From assembly GCA_947625255.1 (NCBI GenBank), contig CANQNT010000006.1:62001-126000 (forward strand): a stretch of 64,000 bases of DNA, written 5' to 3'. Both the position numbers and the translations under genes were made by a program. The notes below the pieces were generated by a model that searched no databases, was not told the DNA's origin, and was given only the letters and a program-made list of their open reading frames with translations. Each line of letters starts with the position of its first letter. Position 1 is the first letter of the stretch. This document shows positions 1 through 9,621 of this stretch, piece by piece. The DNA comes from an uncultured Acetatifactor sp. (GTDB taxonomy: Bacteria > Bacillota > Clostridia > Lachnospirales > Lachnospiraceae).

Positions 1-1
1 G

Positions 2-1948
2 CAGCAGAATTTCTCCCAGGGACTTTATTGCAACCGTTCCCTCTACATAGACGGCGCGCTTCCTTTTCTGGAAGCGGCGAATGTACATTTTTATCTGAAT
101 GATGATTGGCAGACCTTTTCTTTCGGAGAAAGCGAGGAAGGGGAGCCGTGGAAGTTTTACCTGGATAAGGGAAAGCATACCATTTCCCTGAAAAATACGA
201 TGGGAGATCTGGTGGGGATTCTGACGGAGGCGGATTCCATTCTGGAGAGCCTGTCCTCCATTAATCTGGAGCTGCTGGCCATTCTGGGAAGCACCCCGGA
301 TGTGGACAGGGATTATCAGATCGCACTTTATCTGCCGGATACCCTTGCGGAGCTGAAAGAAGATGAGGAGAGACTTCAGAATATCTGCGACACCATGGTG
401 GAGGCGACTGGAGAGAGAGGCTCTTTGACCTCTCAGCTGGAGCAGCTGATCAGTACCGTCAATAAAATGTATACCAAGCCGAACCAGATCGCCAGCAACT
501 ATAGCCGTTACAAGGATCTGGTGGGAGGCTTCGGCGAGTGGATTAACAATGCGAGAATACAGCCCTTGCTGCTGGATTATCTATATGTGGCTGAGGTGGG
601 GACTGAAGTAAAGTCGGTCAATGACAATTTCTTTGATAAGGCGGCGGCGCAGGTGATGAGCTTTATTACCTCGTTTAACAGCGACTATTCCGTGCTTTCC
701 ACCGTGGAGGACGACGCGTCGGATTCCATTACCGTGTGGATCGGTTCCGGCGTGACCGGCGGACGTGACCAGGCCATGGCCTTAAACCAGATGATTGTGG
801 ACGGTTTCACTAGGGAGACCGGGATTCATGTCAATCTGCAGCTGGTGCCGGCGGCTACCCTGAAGAACGCCGTTTTCGCGGGCAGGGGACCTGACCTGGC
901 GCTGCAGGTGGATCAGGTGGAGCCGGTTGATTTCGCTCTGCGCGGCGCGGCCTATGATCTTACACAGTTCGAGGATTTTGACGAGGTGGCGGCGCGTTTC
1001 CCGGAAAGCGCTTTTGACCCCTTTGTCTATGAGGGAGGAATCTACGCGATGCCGGAGACGATTTCTTTCCCGATGCTGTTCTATCGGACGGATATCATGG
1101 AGGATTTGGGGATTGACGTGTCCAGCTTAAGGACTTGGGACGGCATTGTGGAGATTCTCGCGACCCTGCAGGCGAAAAATATGGATTTCGCGCTTCCCAG
1201 CACCATCAGTAATGATGTTTCTACGGGAATGCAGAGTTATTCCATGTTCCTGTATCAGATGGGAGGACAGTTTTATACGCCGAAGCGGACGGCCTCGGCG
1301 CTTTCCGACAAGACGGCGCTGGATGCCTTTGAATATTGGACCGATTTTTATATGATGTACGGACTGGCTACGGACTACAGTTTTGAGAATCGTTTCCGTA
1401 CCGGTGAGATGCCGATCGGCATTGCGGAATATACGACTTACAATCTGCTTACCATTTCCGCTCCTGAAATCAAGGGAAAATGGGCGATGACCACTCTGCC
1501 CGGTATTGTGCAGGCGGATGGCAGCATCAATAATGTGGCGCCGATCATTGTAAAAGGGTGTCTGATGCTGGAAAACTGCAAGAATCCTGAAGCCGCGTGG
1601 GAGTTCGTCAAATGGTGGACCAGCGCTGACAGCCAGTATGAATATGGAGAACAGCTGGAAGCGGTTATGGGTGCCGCGGCCCGTCATAATACGGCGAATA
1701 TCGAGGCTCTGCTTCGGTTCTCCTGGACGGGAAATGACAGGCGGGCGATCGAGGAACAAGTGGCGAACCTGGAGGGTATGCCCCAGGTGGCAGGCGGATA
1801 CTATACGGCCCGTTACCTGAATTTCGCAAAGCTGGCAGTAATCAATGACAACGAGAATCCAAGAACGGCCCTTTTGGATTATGCCGCGGATGTGGACGAG
1901 GAAATCAAGATCAAACGCAGCGAGTTTGGATTGGAAATGGAGGAATAG
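2..1948 (+). CDS. ABC transporter extracellular solute-binding protein, 5' end outside window
   Basis: The reading frame is open from the left edge, so the gene is cut off at its 5' end; 648 residues are visible. The last ~400 residues read as a family 1 sugar-binding protein: a beta-strand with ITVWIGSG, then GRGPDLALQ, the typical AMPETISFPMLFYRTD stretch, and a C-terminal AWEFVKWWTS helix. The first ~230 visible residues look like a beta-rich domain followed by a helical, coiled-coil-like region. That is not part of a normal ~430-residue binding protein, so this is an enlarged, multidomain version. It should be an extracellular lipoprotein that captures an oligosaccharide for the two permeases just downstream (4 bp gap to the first). 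No ATPase gene is adjacent. Substrate is inferred as pectic sugar from the esterase and polygalacturonase at 12.4-14.7 kb. Confidence 0.9.
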   Translation, partial: QQNFSQGLYCNRSLYIDGALPFLEAANVHFYLNDDWQTFSFGESEEGEPWKFYLDKGKHTISLKNTMGDLVGILTEADSILESLSSINLELLAILGSTPDVDRDYQIALYLPDTLAELKEDEERLQNICDTMVEATGERGSLTSQLEQLISTVNKMYTKPNQIASNYSRYKDLVGGFGEWINNARIQPLLLDYLYVAEVGTEVKSVNDNFFDKAAAQVMSFITSFNSDYSVLSTVEDDASDSITVWIGSGVTGGRDQAMALNQMIVDGFTRETGIHVNLQLVPAATLKNAVFAGRGPDLALQVDQVEPVDFALRGAAYDLTQFEDFDEVAARFPESAFDPFVYEGGIYAMPETISFPMLFYRTDIMEDLGIDVSSLRTWDGIVEILATLQAKNMDFALPSTISNDVSTGMQSYSMFLYQMGGQFYTPKRTASALSDKTALDAFEYWTDFYMMYGLATDYSFENRFRTGEMPIGIAEYTTYNLLTISAPEIKGKWAMTTLPGIVQADGSINNVAPIIVKGCLMLENCKNPEAAWEFVKWWTSADSQYEYGEQLEAVMGAAARHNTANIEALLRFSWTGNDRRAIEEQVANLEGMPQVAGGYYTARYLNFAKLAVINDNENPRTALLDYAADVDEEIKIKRSEFGLEMEE

Positions 1949-1952
1949 GGAT

Positions 1953-2930
1953 ATGGCGGAGAAAACAAAAGGCGGCAGGCCCTCTGGGAAAATTGTTTAT
2001 GACAACCGGCCTCTGAAAGAAAGAATCCGGGCGGATATGAAATGGACCTGGCGTGAAATCAAAAGAAATAGAAGTAAGTATCTGTTTATTGCGCCCTTTT
2101 GTATCCTGTTCTTTGTCTTTACCGTATGCCCTGTGTTGATCTCCATCTTCTTCAGCTTTACGGATTTCAATATGCTGGAGGCGCCGAATTTCGTGGGTTT
2201 CCACAATTATTACAGGATGTTCATGCAGGATGATTTGTTTATCAAGGCCCTGGGTAATACCATCATGTTTGCCATGATCACGGGGCCGGGCGGATATATC
2301 ATATCTCTGGTGATGGCCTGGTTCTTGAATGAGCTGCCCAGGGGGCTGAGAGTTACGCTCACCGTGCTTCTGTACGCGCCCTCCCTGGCGGGCGGCATGA
2401 CCAATATTTTTAAGGTGTTCTTCAACAGTGACGCGCAAGGTTATTTGAATGCCTGGCTGTTGGAGTGGGGAGTCATTACGACAAGGGTTAAATGGTTGGA
2501 AAACGAGAATTATGTTGTGCCGATCATCATAGGCGTGGTACTCTGGGGCAGCCTTGGCACGTCTTTCCTCTCCTTTATCGGCGGTTTACAGGGAATAGGG
2601 AAAGAGTATTACGAGGCCGCGGCCATGGACGGGATTCGCAATCGCTGGCAGGAGCTCTGGTATGTGACTCTGCCGTTAATGAAGCCGCAGCTTTTGTTTG
2701 GCGCGGTCATGAGCATTACGGGCGCGTTCAATATAGGAAGTGTGATCAGCGGCCTGGCGGGCAATCCGTCCGTGAACTATTCGGCGCATACGATTATGCA
2801 GCATTTGGAGGACTATGCGACGACCCGATACGAGATGGGTTATTCTTCCGCGATTGCAACGCTGTTGTTCTTCCTCATGCTGTTTTTAAACCAGTTCATC
2901 CAGAAGTGCATTAACAAGGTAGGTGAATAA
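1953..2930 (+). CDS. sugar ABC transporter permease (MalF/UgpA type)
   Basis: A 325-residue integral membrane subunit of a carbohydrate ABC importer. The N-terminal ~45 residues are basic and cytosolic; the first membrane segment follows at about residues 45-65 (YLFIAPFCILFFVF), with five more later. The EAA loop that contacts the ATPase is visible as EAAAMDGIRNRWQELWYVTLP. The start at 1953 is chosen because GGAGGAATAGGG lies just ahead of it; the longer open frame from 1845 would run far into the binding protein. It sits 4 bp after the binding protein and just before the second permease, so the three are probably co-translated. Confidence 0.93.
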   Translation: MAEKTKGGRPSGKIVYDNRPLKERIRADMKWTWREIKRNRSKYLFIAPFCILFFVFTVCPVLISIFFSFTDFNMLEAPNFVGFHNYYRMFMQDDLFIKALGNTIMFAMITGPGGYIISLVMAWFLNELPRGLRVTLTVLLYAPSLAGGMTNIFKVFFNSDAQGYLNAWLLEWGVITTRVKWLENENYVVPIIIGVVLWGSLGTSFLSFIGGLQGIGKEYYEAAAMDGIRNRWQELWYVTLPLMKPQLLFGAVMSITGAFNIGSVISGLAGNPSVNYSAHTIMQHLEDYATTRYEMGYSSAIATLLFFLMLFLNQFIQKCINKVGE

Positions 2931-2931
2931 G

Positions 2932-3810
2932 TTGAATCCGGATAAAAAGAAAAAAGTGAAACATCTTGGACGTTTGTCCCGTTCCAGAGGCGGAGATATC
3001 GCAATGATCCTGTTCCTGACTTGTTTTACCCTGATGATGATGCTGCCGCTTATCTATGCGGTATCCATGTCCCTTAAGCCGTCCAGCGAGTTGTGGAAGT
3101 TTCCTCCCAGAATATTGCCGGTGAATCCGACGTTTAAGAATTACAGGGATCTTTTCACCCTGATGTCGGATACCTGGGTTCCCATGGTGCGTTACATATT
3201 CAATACGGCGTTCATAACCATTGTGGGGACGGTGGGACACATCATTATTGCCAGTATGGCGGCCTACCCCTTGTCTAAGTATAAGTTTCCCGGTTCAAAG
3301 GGTATTTTCGTGATCATAAGAACCTCTCTGATGTTCAGCGGTGCGGTGTTGGCGATTCCCAATTACCTGATTATGAACAGCCTGCATTTGATCGACAGCT
3401 ATGCGGCTCTGATTCTTCCGGCCTTTTCCTCGACGCTGGGCCTGTACCTGATGAAGCAGTTCATGGATCAGATGGTGCCCATGTCCCTGCTTGAGAGCGC
3501 GGATTTGGACGGAGCGTCGGAGTGGCAGAAGTTCAGCAGAATCGTCATGCCTCTTGTGAAGCCTGCCACCGCGACCTTGCTGATCCTTGAGACGCAAAGT
3601 CTCTGGCAGACAGGCGCTACCCCTTATATTTATTCCGAGGAAAAGAAAACCTTGTCCTATGCGTTGAGTCAGCTGTCCACAAGCGGTATTGCCCGTGCGG
3701 GCGTTGGCGCAGCCGTTTCCATCGTTATGTTGATCGTGCCGCTTGTGGTGTTCATCATATCGCAGTCCAACGTGATTGAAACGATGTCGACATCCGGTAT
3801 CAAAGAGTAA
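2932..3810 (+). CDS. carbohydrate ABC transporter permease (MalG/UgpE type)
   Basis: Second permease of the module, 292 residues, with six predicted membrane spans and the EAA-like loop ESADLDGASEWQKFSRIVMPL. Two starts are possible: GTG at 2923, overlapping the upstream gene, or TTG at 2932, directly after its stop. TTG is preferred because AAGGTAGGTG lies about 7 bases ahead of it, whereas it nearly abuts the GTG. The protein should form the heterodimeric channel with the 1953-2930 product. The C-terminus ends in a short GIKE tail, common in this family. Confidence 0.92.
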   Translation: MNPDKKKKVKHLGRLSRSRGGDIAMILFLTCFTLMMMLPLIYAVSMSLKPSSELWKFPPRILPVNPTFKNYRDLFTLMSDTWVPMVRYIFNTAFITIVGTVGHIIIASMAAYPLSKYKFPGSKGIFVIIRTSLMFSGAVLAIPNYLIMNSLHLIDSYAALILPAFSSTLGLYLMKQFMDQMVPMSLLESADLDGASEWQKFSRIVMPLVKPATATLLILETQSLWQTGATPYIYSEEKKTLSYALSQLSTSGIARAGVGAAVSIVMLIVPLVVFIISQSNVIETMSTSGIKE

Positions 3811-3828
3811 GCGCCTTTTATTATGTGG

Positions 3829-3844
3829 TGCGGCATAAGCCGCA
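3829..3844 (+). other. intercistronic hairpin TGCGGC-ATAA-GCCGCA
   Basis: A perfect 6-bp stem with a 4-base loop lies between the permease stop and the ribosome site of the NHL gene. No T-run follows, so it is not an intrinsic terminator. It could stabilise the upstream mRNA or tune expression between the transporter genes and the downstream genes; this is inference. Confidence 0.45.
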
Positions 3845-3870
3845 GTCGGCGCAGCTTAAGGAGCAAAGGT

Positions 3871-5391
3871 ATGAAATTGAAAAAAACAGGCTTGATCTTC
3901 TGCCTGACGGCGGCTCTCCTTGCGGGAAGCGGCAGTTTGCAGGCAGAGGCATATTATAACGAATCCTCCTCCAGTTCGACTTTTATCTATAATGAATGGG
4001 GGTATCCTCTGGAATCACCGGACGCCTATGAATATTCCAGGACCGTGGATCTGCGTACTGTGGGAGAATACAGTTTGACCAATGTGACGGATATGTGCGT
4101 GACGGACGAGAACATCTATATCATGGAGTCCACTCTGGGAATGATCTTCCGTTTTGATACCGCCATGAATTATATCGATTGTCTGAAAGATTTTACTCTG
4201 CCTGACGGAAGCGCCACTACCCTTTCCAAGCCGGAAGGAATGTATATCGCGCCGGACGGGAAAGTATATATAGCGGACACGGAAAATTTCCGTGTATTGG
4301 TGAGTGACTGGGAAGGGAATATTTCCCTGGTGGTCGTAAAACCTGAGAATCTGTTAGGGACTTCCCTGAAGAATTTTTTGCCCATCAGGGTCGTGGCGGA
4401 CAGCGTGGGGCGGATCAATGTTGTCGCGCGTAATATTAATTCCGGTATTATGCAGTTTACCAGCGAAGGATATTTTTCCGGTTATGTGGGCGCTCCGTCC
4501 GTTTCGGTGGATGCTTTGTCGAAGCTGCTGCGAAAGTTCTATACGGATGCGCAACGGGCGGCTACCACCACCTATGTGCCTACAGAATATAACAATATCA
4601 AGATTGATAAAAACAATTTTATCTGGGGTACGATTTCCGCCCTGACGGCGGAGGATGTGATAAACACCATTGTTACTCAGGATCTGAGCGGCGCTGTTAC
4701 TCCTATCAAAAAGTTGAATATGAAGGGCGCGGATGTGTTGGTTCGTAATGGAAATTACGCCCCGGTGGGGGATTTGCTTACTCCTTCGAAAATTGTCGAT
4801 GTGGGGCTTGGTCCCAACGAACTGTATTCCTTGCTGGATAGCAGTATGGGGAGAATTTTTACCTATAATGGCAGTGGTATTCTTCTCTATGCTTTCGGAG
4901 GTAAGGGAACGGCAAAAGGAGAGAGTCAGCTTCCGGTGGCCCTCGATTATATGGGAGACAATATCATGCTTCTGGACTCCGGCCTTTGCTCCGTTCTGAT
5001 CTTCGAACCCACCCGGTATGGGAAACTGCTCATCGATGCGGAGCGGTATTATCAGGAGGGCGAGTATGATACGGCCAATGAATGCTGGAGGCAGGTAACG
5101 GAACTGAATTCCAATTTCGCCTATCCTTATATCGGATTGGGCGACGCGGAATATAATGATGGAAATTATGAAGATGCCATGGATTACTATGAATATGCCA
5201 ATGACAGAGAATCCTATTCCAATGCGAAGGAGCGTATCAGGAAGAATGAGATGTCCGTTGGATTCCCGTATATTGCCGGCGCGCTTTTGATCTTTGTATT
5301 CCTCTTTGTGGGAAAAGGTATTTTCATTAGAGTAAGACGTTATGTAAGGGGCGAAAGAATTACCTATGGAGGGGGTGATGACGAATCATGA
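3871..5391 (+). CDS. secreted NHL-repeat/TPR protein with C-terminal membrane anchor
   Basis: A 506-residue protein with a clear signal peptide (KLKKTGLIFCLTAALLAGSG). Residues ~40-390 form repeated beta-propeller blades of the NHL type, for example KPEGMYIAPDGKVYIADTEN. A short TPR-like region follows (AERYYQEGEYDTANECWRQV, then DAEYNDGNYEDAMDYYEYA), and then a single membrane span near the end (FPYIAGALLIFVFLFVGKGI) with a basic cytosolic tail. The propeller is thus outside the cell, tethered to the membrane. The start at 3871 follows TAAGGAG; the longer frame from 3823 lacks a ribosome site. It overlaps the YIP1 gene by 4 bp. No catalytic residues are recognisable; ligand binding or assembly near the ABC importer is inferred. 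Confidence 0.85.
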   Translation: MKLKKTGLIFCLTAALLAGSGSLQAEAYYNESSSSSTFIYNEWGYPLESPDAYEYSRTVDLRTVGEYSLTNVTDMCVTDENIYIMESTLGMIFRFDTAMNYIDCLKDFTLPDGSATTLSKPEGMYIAPDGKVYIADTENFRVLVSDWEGNISLVVVKPENLLGTSLKNFLPIRVVADSVGRINVVARNINSGIMQFTSEGYFSGYVGAPSVSVDALSKLLRKFYTDAQRAATTTYVPTEYNNIKIDKNNFIWGTISALTAEDVINTIVTQDLSGAVTPIKKLNMKGADVLVRNGNYAPVGDLLTPSKIVDVGLGPNELYSLLDSSMGRIFTYNGSGILLYAFGGKGTAKGESQLPVALDYMGDNIMLLDSGLCSVLIFEPTRYGKLLIDAERYYQEGEYDTANECWRQVTELNSNFAYPYIGLGDAEYNDGNYEDAMDYYEYANDRESYSNAKERIRKNEMSVGFPYIAGALLIFVFLFVGKGIFIRVRRYVRGERITYGGGDDES

Positions 5392-6014
5392 AGCAGCTAA
5401 GAAAGGAATTGAAATATGCTTTATATCTGACCGTACACCCTTTCAAGGCCTTCTGGGACATTAAATATGAAAAGGAAGGGAGTCTCAGGACGGCTTTTAT
5501 ACTGCTTGCCGCCGCAATCGTGGTGCAGATTGTCAGTTTTTTAAAGACAGGCTACCTCTTTGGCAGTGTCAGTATTAATTACAATTTCATCAACACCATT
5601 GTGTCCTCGCTGTTTTTGTATTTTTCCTGGTGTATCGCCAATTGGTGCCTGACCTGCTTAAGCGATGGCAAGGGAACGTTCAAGGATATCATGATGTTTA
5701 CGGCCTATTCTCTGACCCCCTATATCATTTTAGAGACGATCAGGATCGTGGTCAGTAATATTTTTATTCTCCGGGAACAGACCTTTTATGATATGCTGGG
5801 ATATTTGGCGATCGCCTGGGTGGCGTTCCTTCTTGTGACAGGGATGTTGACGACGCACCATTTTACGCTGACCAGGACACTGGTGGTGTTGCTGTTCACG
5901 ATCATAGGAATGATTGTGATTGCCTTGCTGATCGTGATGGTCTTTGCCATGTTCCAGCAGGTGGTGAGTTTTATCTCGGTGGTCATTGATGAAGCGGTCA
6001 GAAGAGTGAGTTAG
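5388..6014 (+). CDS. YIP1-family membrane protein
   Basis: A 208-residue polytopic membrane protein with about five hydrophobic segments. It has the Yip1-like opening LYLTVHPFKAFWDIKYEKEG and the conserved MFTAYSLTPYIILE segment. The start overlaps the NHL gene stop (ATGA), with GGAGGGGGTGA upstream, implying translational coupling. The family is poorly understood in bacteria. Its fixed place between an extracellular propeller protein and a large lipoprotein suggests a membrane scaffold for them, but nothing in the sequence gives an activity. Confidence 0.85.
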   Translation: MKQLRKELKYALYLTVHPFKAFWDIKYEKEGSLRTAFILLAAAIVVQIVSFLKTGYLFGSVSINYNFINTIVSSLFLYFSWCIANWCLTCLSDGKGTFKDIMMFTAYSLTPYIILETIRIVVSNIFILREQTFYDMLGYLAIAWVAFLLVTGMLTTHHFTLTRTLVVLLFTIIGMIVIALLIVMVFAMFQQVVSFISVVIDEAVRRVS

Positions 6015-6032
6015 ATGGAGGGCGAAGATAAG

Positions 6033-8663
6033 ATGAAGAAGCGAAAAGGTATGGCGGCGCTGCTCATGGCGCTTAGCCTGGGGCTTACGGGCTGCGGCCT
6101 CCTGGATGCAGTGGACAACGAGATTCGCCCGGATTATGAGTTAAAGGAAGATGCGGTCATTTATCCTGCCGCCGCAGGGGAAGTCGCGAAAAGCGATGAG
6201 ACGGAAGAACTTTTAGAGGGTTATGAACTGGCCCTGGAGAACGATTATCTGGAATTGTATATTGGTCAAAATTATGATATTGCCGTTTATGAGAAATTTA
6301 GCGGCGTGCTGACTTTTTCCAATGCGGCTTATCACGATATGGAGGAGAGCGAAAGGAACAATCTGACCACGGAAGCGAAACGTCAGATGTTGAGCCAGGT
6401 GAGTGTGGAATATTACAACAGCTCCCAAAAAAAGAACACCATGTATTCTTATCCGGATGCTTATTCAGAGGATAAGAATCAGGTGAGTTGGGAGGTGGCG
6501 GGGGATACCCTGACCGTGACCTACGGTCTGGGAACCAACATGGAAGAATCGCCGCTCATTCAGGTGTTTACAAAGGAAACCTTTGAAGCATATTTGGAGC
6601 AGCTGGATGCCATGGTAGAGAATGGTGAGATCAACCTGATTACGTATCGTGATTTTGCCGGCAACTATACCGCTTATACCTATGAAAATATGAGCAGTGA
6701 CGACCAGAAACGATATCTGGAGATGTATCCGAAGCTGGAAGAGCTGGGCACGCTTTATATTGTGAAGAACCGTTTGAGCAATAGGAATACCAACGCGATC
6801 CTGGCGGTATATAGTTTGCTTGGCATCGATGAGTCCGTCAGGGAGTCGGAGAATGAGAAGTTGGGTGAAAACACAGGAAATATAGCCCCGGCTTTCTTTC
6901 GGATTCCGGTCAGATATCGGTTGTCCGGGGCGGACCTTTTGGTATCCGTGGATCTAAGGAGCATTGTATCCAGCGAGGGGTATGATCTGACCAAGGTGGA
7001 ATTGCTGAAGTGTTTTGGCGCGTCAAAGGATACCGATCCGGGTTATGTCTTTTATCCGGATGGGAGCGGTGCGGTTGCCATGAATAATCTGGTGTCCAAT
7101 TCCATGGATAAGCTTGTTGTACCCTTTTATGGGGAGGATCAGTCGGTTACCTTGCTGGAAGGGACCAGTATCGCTGTGAAAAATACCTTTCCTGTCTTTG
7201 GCATTAAGGCCGGCGATCACGCCGTCTTTGCCATCGTGGAGAATGGCGCCGCCATAGGCGGTATGTCCGCTCAGGTGCATGGAAGCAACTTAAAATACAA
7301 CACGGCCTGCCCGTATTTTATCTATCATGTGGTGGATAATTTTGGGATTCAGGGTGTGGATCTCGCTTTCTATGAAGTGGCGGCGGATGTGGATTATACC
7401 GTCCGATATCATTTCCTGAATGGTGAGGATGCCGATTACTCCGGCATGGCGGCATATTACAGGCAGTATCTGGAGCAGACCGGAACTCTTACAAGGCATG
7501 AGGGAGAGAATTCTGACTGGGGTCTGGATGTGGAGCTATTGGGGTCCATGTGGAAGACCATCAATGACTTCGGAATTCCCATTAACAAAAATTATGCCGT
7601 AACGAGCTTTGACCAGGCCAGGGAGATCATAGATATTCTGCATGGAGCGGGTATTACGGATGTGGATGTGGTATATTCCGGCGTGGTGAATGGCGGCATG
7701 GAGCAGAAAGCTTTGAGCCGCATTCGGGTGCAGAAGGAGCTGGGAGGCTTAAAGGGTTATCAGGCGCTGGACGATTACCTGACATCACAGAATGACGCCT
7801 TGTTCATGGGGATGGATCCCATCGGAATCTATGGAAAAGGAAACGGTATCCGCAAGACGGAGGATGTGAGTAAATATCTTTCGAAGTCATCAGTTCTTGT
7901 GGGGGCGACAGAGGTGGGAGAAATGAATAATTTCTCTTCCAGCGACTGGCTGATCAATCCCCTGCGGTATGACGCGGTGACGACGAAGTTTTTAAAAGCC
8001 TTTCAGAAAGTGGGAACGGATAAGCTCTATCTGGAATCCGTGGGGGCATATCTGAACGGTAACTACAGCCTGAAGCAGGGTGTGACCAGACAGACCGTCC
8101 AGATACTGACAGAGCAGATGCTGCAGAGGCTTGTGGATGCCGGATATCGGCTGAAGCTGGATGTGGGAAATGATTATGTATTGAAATATGCGGATTCCCT
8201 GATCAATGTTCCCTGTACTTCCAGCCATCAGAGGATAGAAAGCTTCAGTATTCCTTTTGTGGGCATGGTCTTGAAAGGCTATATTCCGTTTACCTGTAAC
8301 AGTATTAACCAGTCTCCGAATATCCAGACGGCTCTGCTGCAGGCCATTGAAAGCGGGGCGGGCTTGAATTACCTTTTGATCTACGATAATCAGTTGAATT
8401 TGATTAATACAAACTATGAAGATTTGTTTTCCGTAAACTATGAAACACAGATCGATGAGATCCTGGAGAATTACAAGCGTCTGAATGATCAGATGGGGTA
8501 TCTGCAGAACATCGGTATCGCAAGGCACGATCATCTGACAGATGATGTGAATTGCATTACCTACGAGGATGGTACCAAAGTCTATGTCAACTATGGGAAA
8601 GAAGAATATCAGGCCTCCGAAGGCGTGGTGGAGGCGTTTTCCTGGATGGTTGTGGGAAGGTAG
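6033..8663 (+). CDS. large DUF5696-type lipoprotein, possible glycosidase-like fold
   Basis: An 876-residue lipoprotein. The signal peptide ends in the lipobox LTGC, so it is anchored outside the membrane. The start at 6033 is preferred over 6015 because GGAGGGCGA lies ~10 bases ahead. I recognise it as the DUF5696 type that accompanies ABC sugar transporters in Lachnospiraceae. Residues ~490-800 alternate helices and strands (EIIDILHGAGITDVDVVYSG, LFMGMDPIGIYGKG, KLYLESVGAYLNGNY), and the C-terminus has a GTKVYVNYG strand, an arrangement resembling a TIM barrel plus beta-sandwich of glycosidases. No catalytic pair can be named with certainty. It is followed 10 bp later by a permease gene, so it is part of the uptake operon. 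Confidence 0.8.
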   Translation: MKKRKGMAALLMALSLGLTGCGLLDAVDNEIRPDYELKEDAVIYPAAAGEVAKSDETEELLEGYELALENDYLELYIGQNYDIAVYEKFSGVLTFSNAAYHDMEESERNNLTTEAKRQMLSQVSVEYYNSSQKKNTMYSYPDAYSEDKNQVSWEVAGDTLTVTYGLGTNMEESPLIQVFTKETFEAYLEQLDAMVENGEINLITYRDFAGNYTAYTYENMSSDDQKRYLEMYPKLEELGTLYIVKNRLSNRNTNAILAVYSLLGIDESVRESENEKLGENTGNIAPAFFRIPVRYRLSGADLLVSVDLRSIVSSEGYDLTKVELLKCFGASKDTDPGYVFYPDGSGAVAMNNLVSNSMDKLVVPFYGEDQSVTLLEGTSIAVKNTFPVFGIKAGDHAVFAIVENGAAIGGMSAQVHGSNLKYNTACPYFIYHVVDNFGIQGVDLAFYEVAADVDYTVRYHFLNGEDADYSGMAAYYRQYLEQTGTLTRHEGENSDWGLDVELLGSMWKTINDFGIPINKNYAVTSFDQAREIIDILHGAGITDVDVVYSGVVNGGMEQKALSRIRVQKELGGLKGYQALDDYLTSQNDALFMGMDPIGIYGKGNGIRKTEDVSKYLSKSSVLVGATEVGEMNNFSSSDWLINPLRYDAVTTKFLKAFQKVGTDKLYLESVGAYLNGNYSLKQGVTRQTVQILTEQMLQRLVDAGYRLKLDVGNDYVLKYADSLINVPCTSSHQRIESFSIPFVGMVLKGYIPFTCNSINQSPNIQTALLQAIESGAGLNYLLIYDNQLNLINTNYEDLFSVNYETQIDEILENYKRLNDQMGYLQNIGIARHDHLTDDVNCITYEDGTKVYVNYGKEEYQASEGVVEAFSWMVVGR

Positions 8664-8673
8664 GTAACAGATT

Positions 8674-9621
8674 ATGGCAAAGGAACACAGTGGAAAAGGA
8701 AGGTTTGTCAGAAAAAAGGGTGTGAGCCTTTCGGAAAAAAAGAATAGGATGGGTTATCTGTTTATTATGCCCGTCCTGATAGGTCTGGTATTCATCTTTC
8801 TGCCATCGCTTGTGAAATCTTTTATTTATGTTTTTAATAAGGTGTCCATCGGCTTCGGAAGCGTTGAAATGGAATTTGTCGGCTGGAAAAATATTTACGA
8901 CGCGTTTTTTACGGATACGGAATATGTGGTACTTCTGGTAAGCGCCCTGCGGGGGATGTTCTTTGATTCGGCTGTCATCATCCTGTTCAGTTTCTTTATG
9001 TCGAATGTGCTGAACCAGGAGTTTAAAGGAAGAGGTATTTGCAGGGTGGTGTTCTTCCTGCCCGTGGTGCTTTCCATGGGAATCGTCGCCGATATGGAGA
9101 ATGCCAACGAAATGTTCAATGCCATGAATGCGGTGGAGGAATCTTCCGCGGGAGGTTTTGACCAGTTGGGAATGGCGACCATGTTCAGTGTGGCGAACCT
9201 TTTGAATTTTATGGGACTTCCGGCATCCATGACACAGATCATTTTTGCTATTTTATCCAATATGTATGGGATCCTGAATTCTTCCGGCGTACAGATTTTG
9301 ATCTTCTTAAGCGCGTTACAGGCCATCAGTCCCTCTGTATTCGAGGCTGCGAAGATGGAGGGGGCTACCAAGTGGGAGGAATTTTGGAAGATCACTTTCC
9401 CCATGCTGACCCCTTCGCTGCTGGTGTGCGTGGTATATACGGTGATATCAACCTTTACCAATCCGGTCTACGGGGTTATGGAGTATATTCAATCAAAAGG
9501 CTTTAGCGGCGGTCAACTAGGCTACGCCTCGGCAATCTCATGGATTTATTTTCTGATCGTAATCGTGGTGCTGGGTGTCGCGGCCGCAATCATTTCAAAG
9601 AGGGTGACGTATCTTGATTAA
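8674..9621 (+). CDS. sugar ABC transporter permease, second module
   Basis: A 315-residue inner-membrane permease with a basic N-terminus, six predicted spans and the EAA loop FEAAKMEGATKWEEFWKITF. The segment between the second and third spans is longer than usual and carries acidic residues (ADMENANEMFNAMNAVEES), probably an extracellular loop. The start ATG follows GGTAGGTAACAG. It overlaps the next permease by 8 bp. With the 9614-10528 product it forms a second importer in the same locus. Confidence 0.92.
   Translation: MAKEHSGKGRFVRKKGVSLSEKKNRMGYLFIMPVLIGLVFIFLPSLVKSFIYVFNKVSIGFGSVEMEFVGWKNIYDAFFTDTEYVVLLVSALRGMFFDSAVIILFSFFMSNVLNQEFKGRGICRVVFFLPVVLSMGIVADMENANEMFNAMNAVEESSAGGFDQLGMATMFSVANLLNFMGLPASMTQIIFAILSNMYGILNSSGVQILIFLSALQAISPSVFEAAKMEGATKWEEFWKITFPMLTPSLLVCVVYTVISTFTNPVYGVMEYIQSKGFSGGQLGYASAISWIYFLIVIVVLGVAAAIISKRVTYLD

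Noticed and set aside
1127..1759. Long minus-strand frame opposite the binding-protein gene
   Set aside because: It is a shadow of the plus-strand gene, with no ribosome site and no recognisable domains. The same reasoning removed the long minus frames at 11033-12268, 16304-17827 and 24589-26256.
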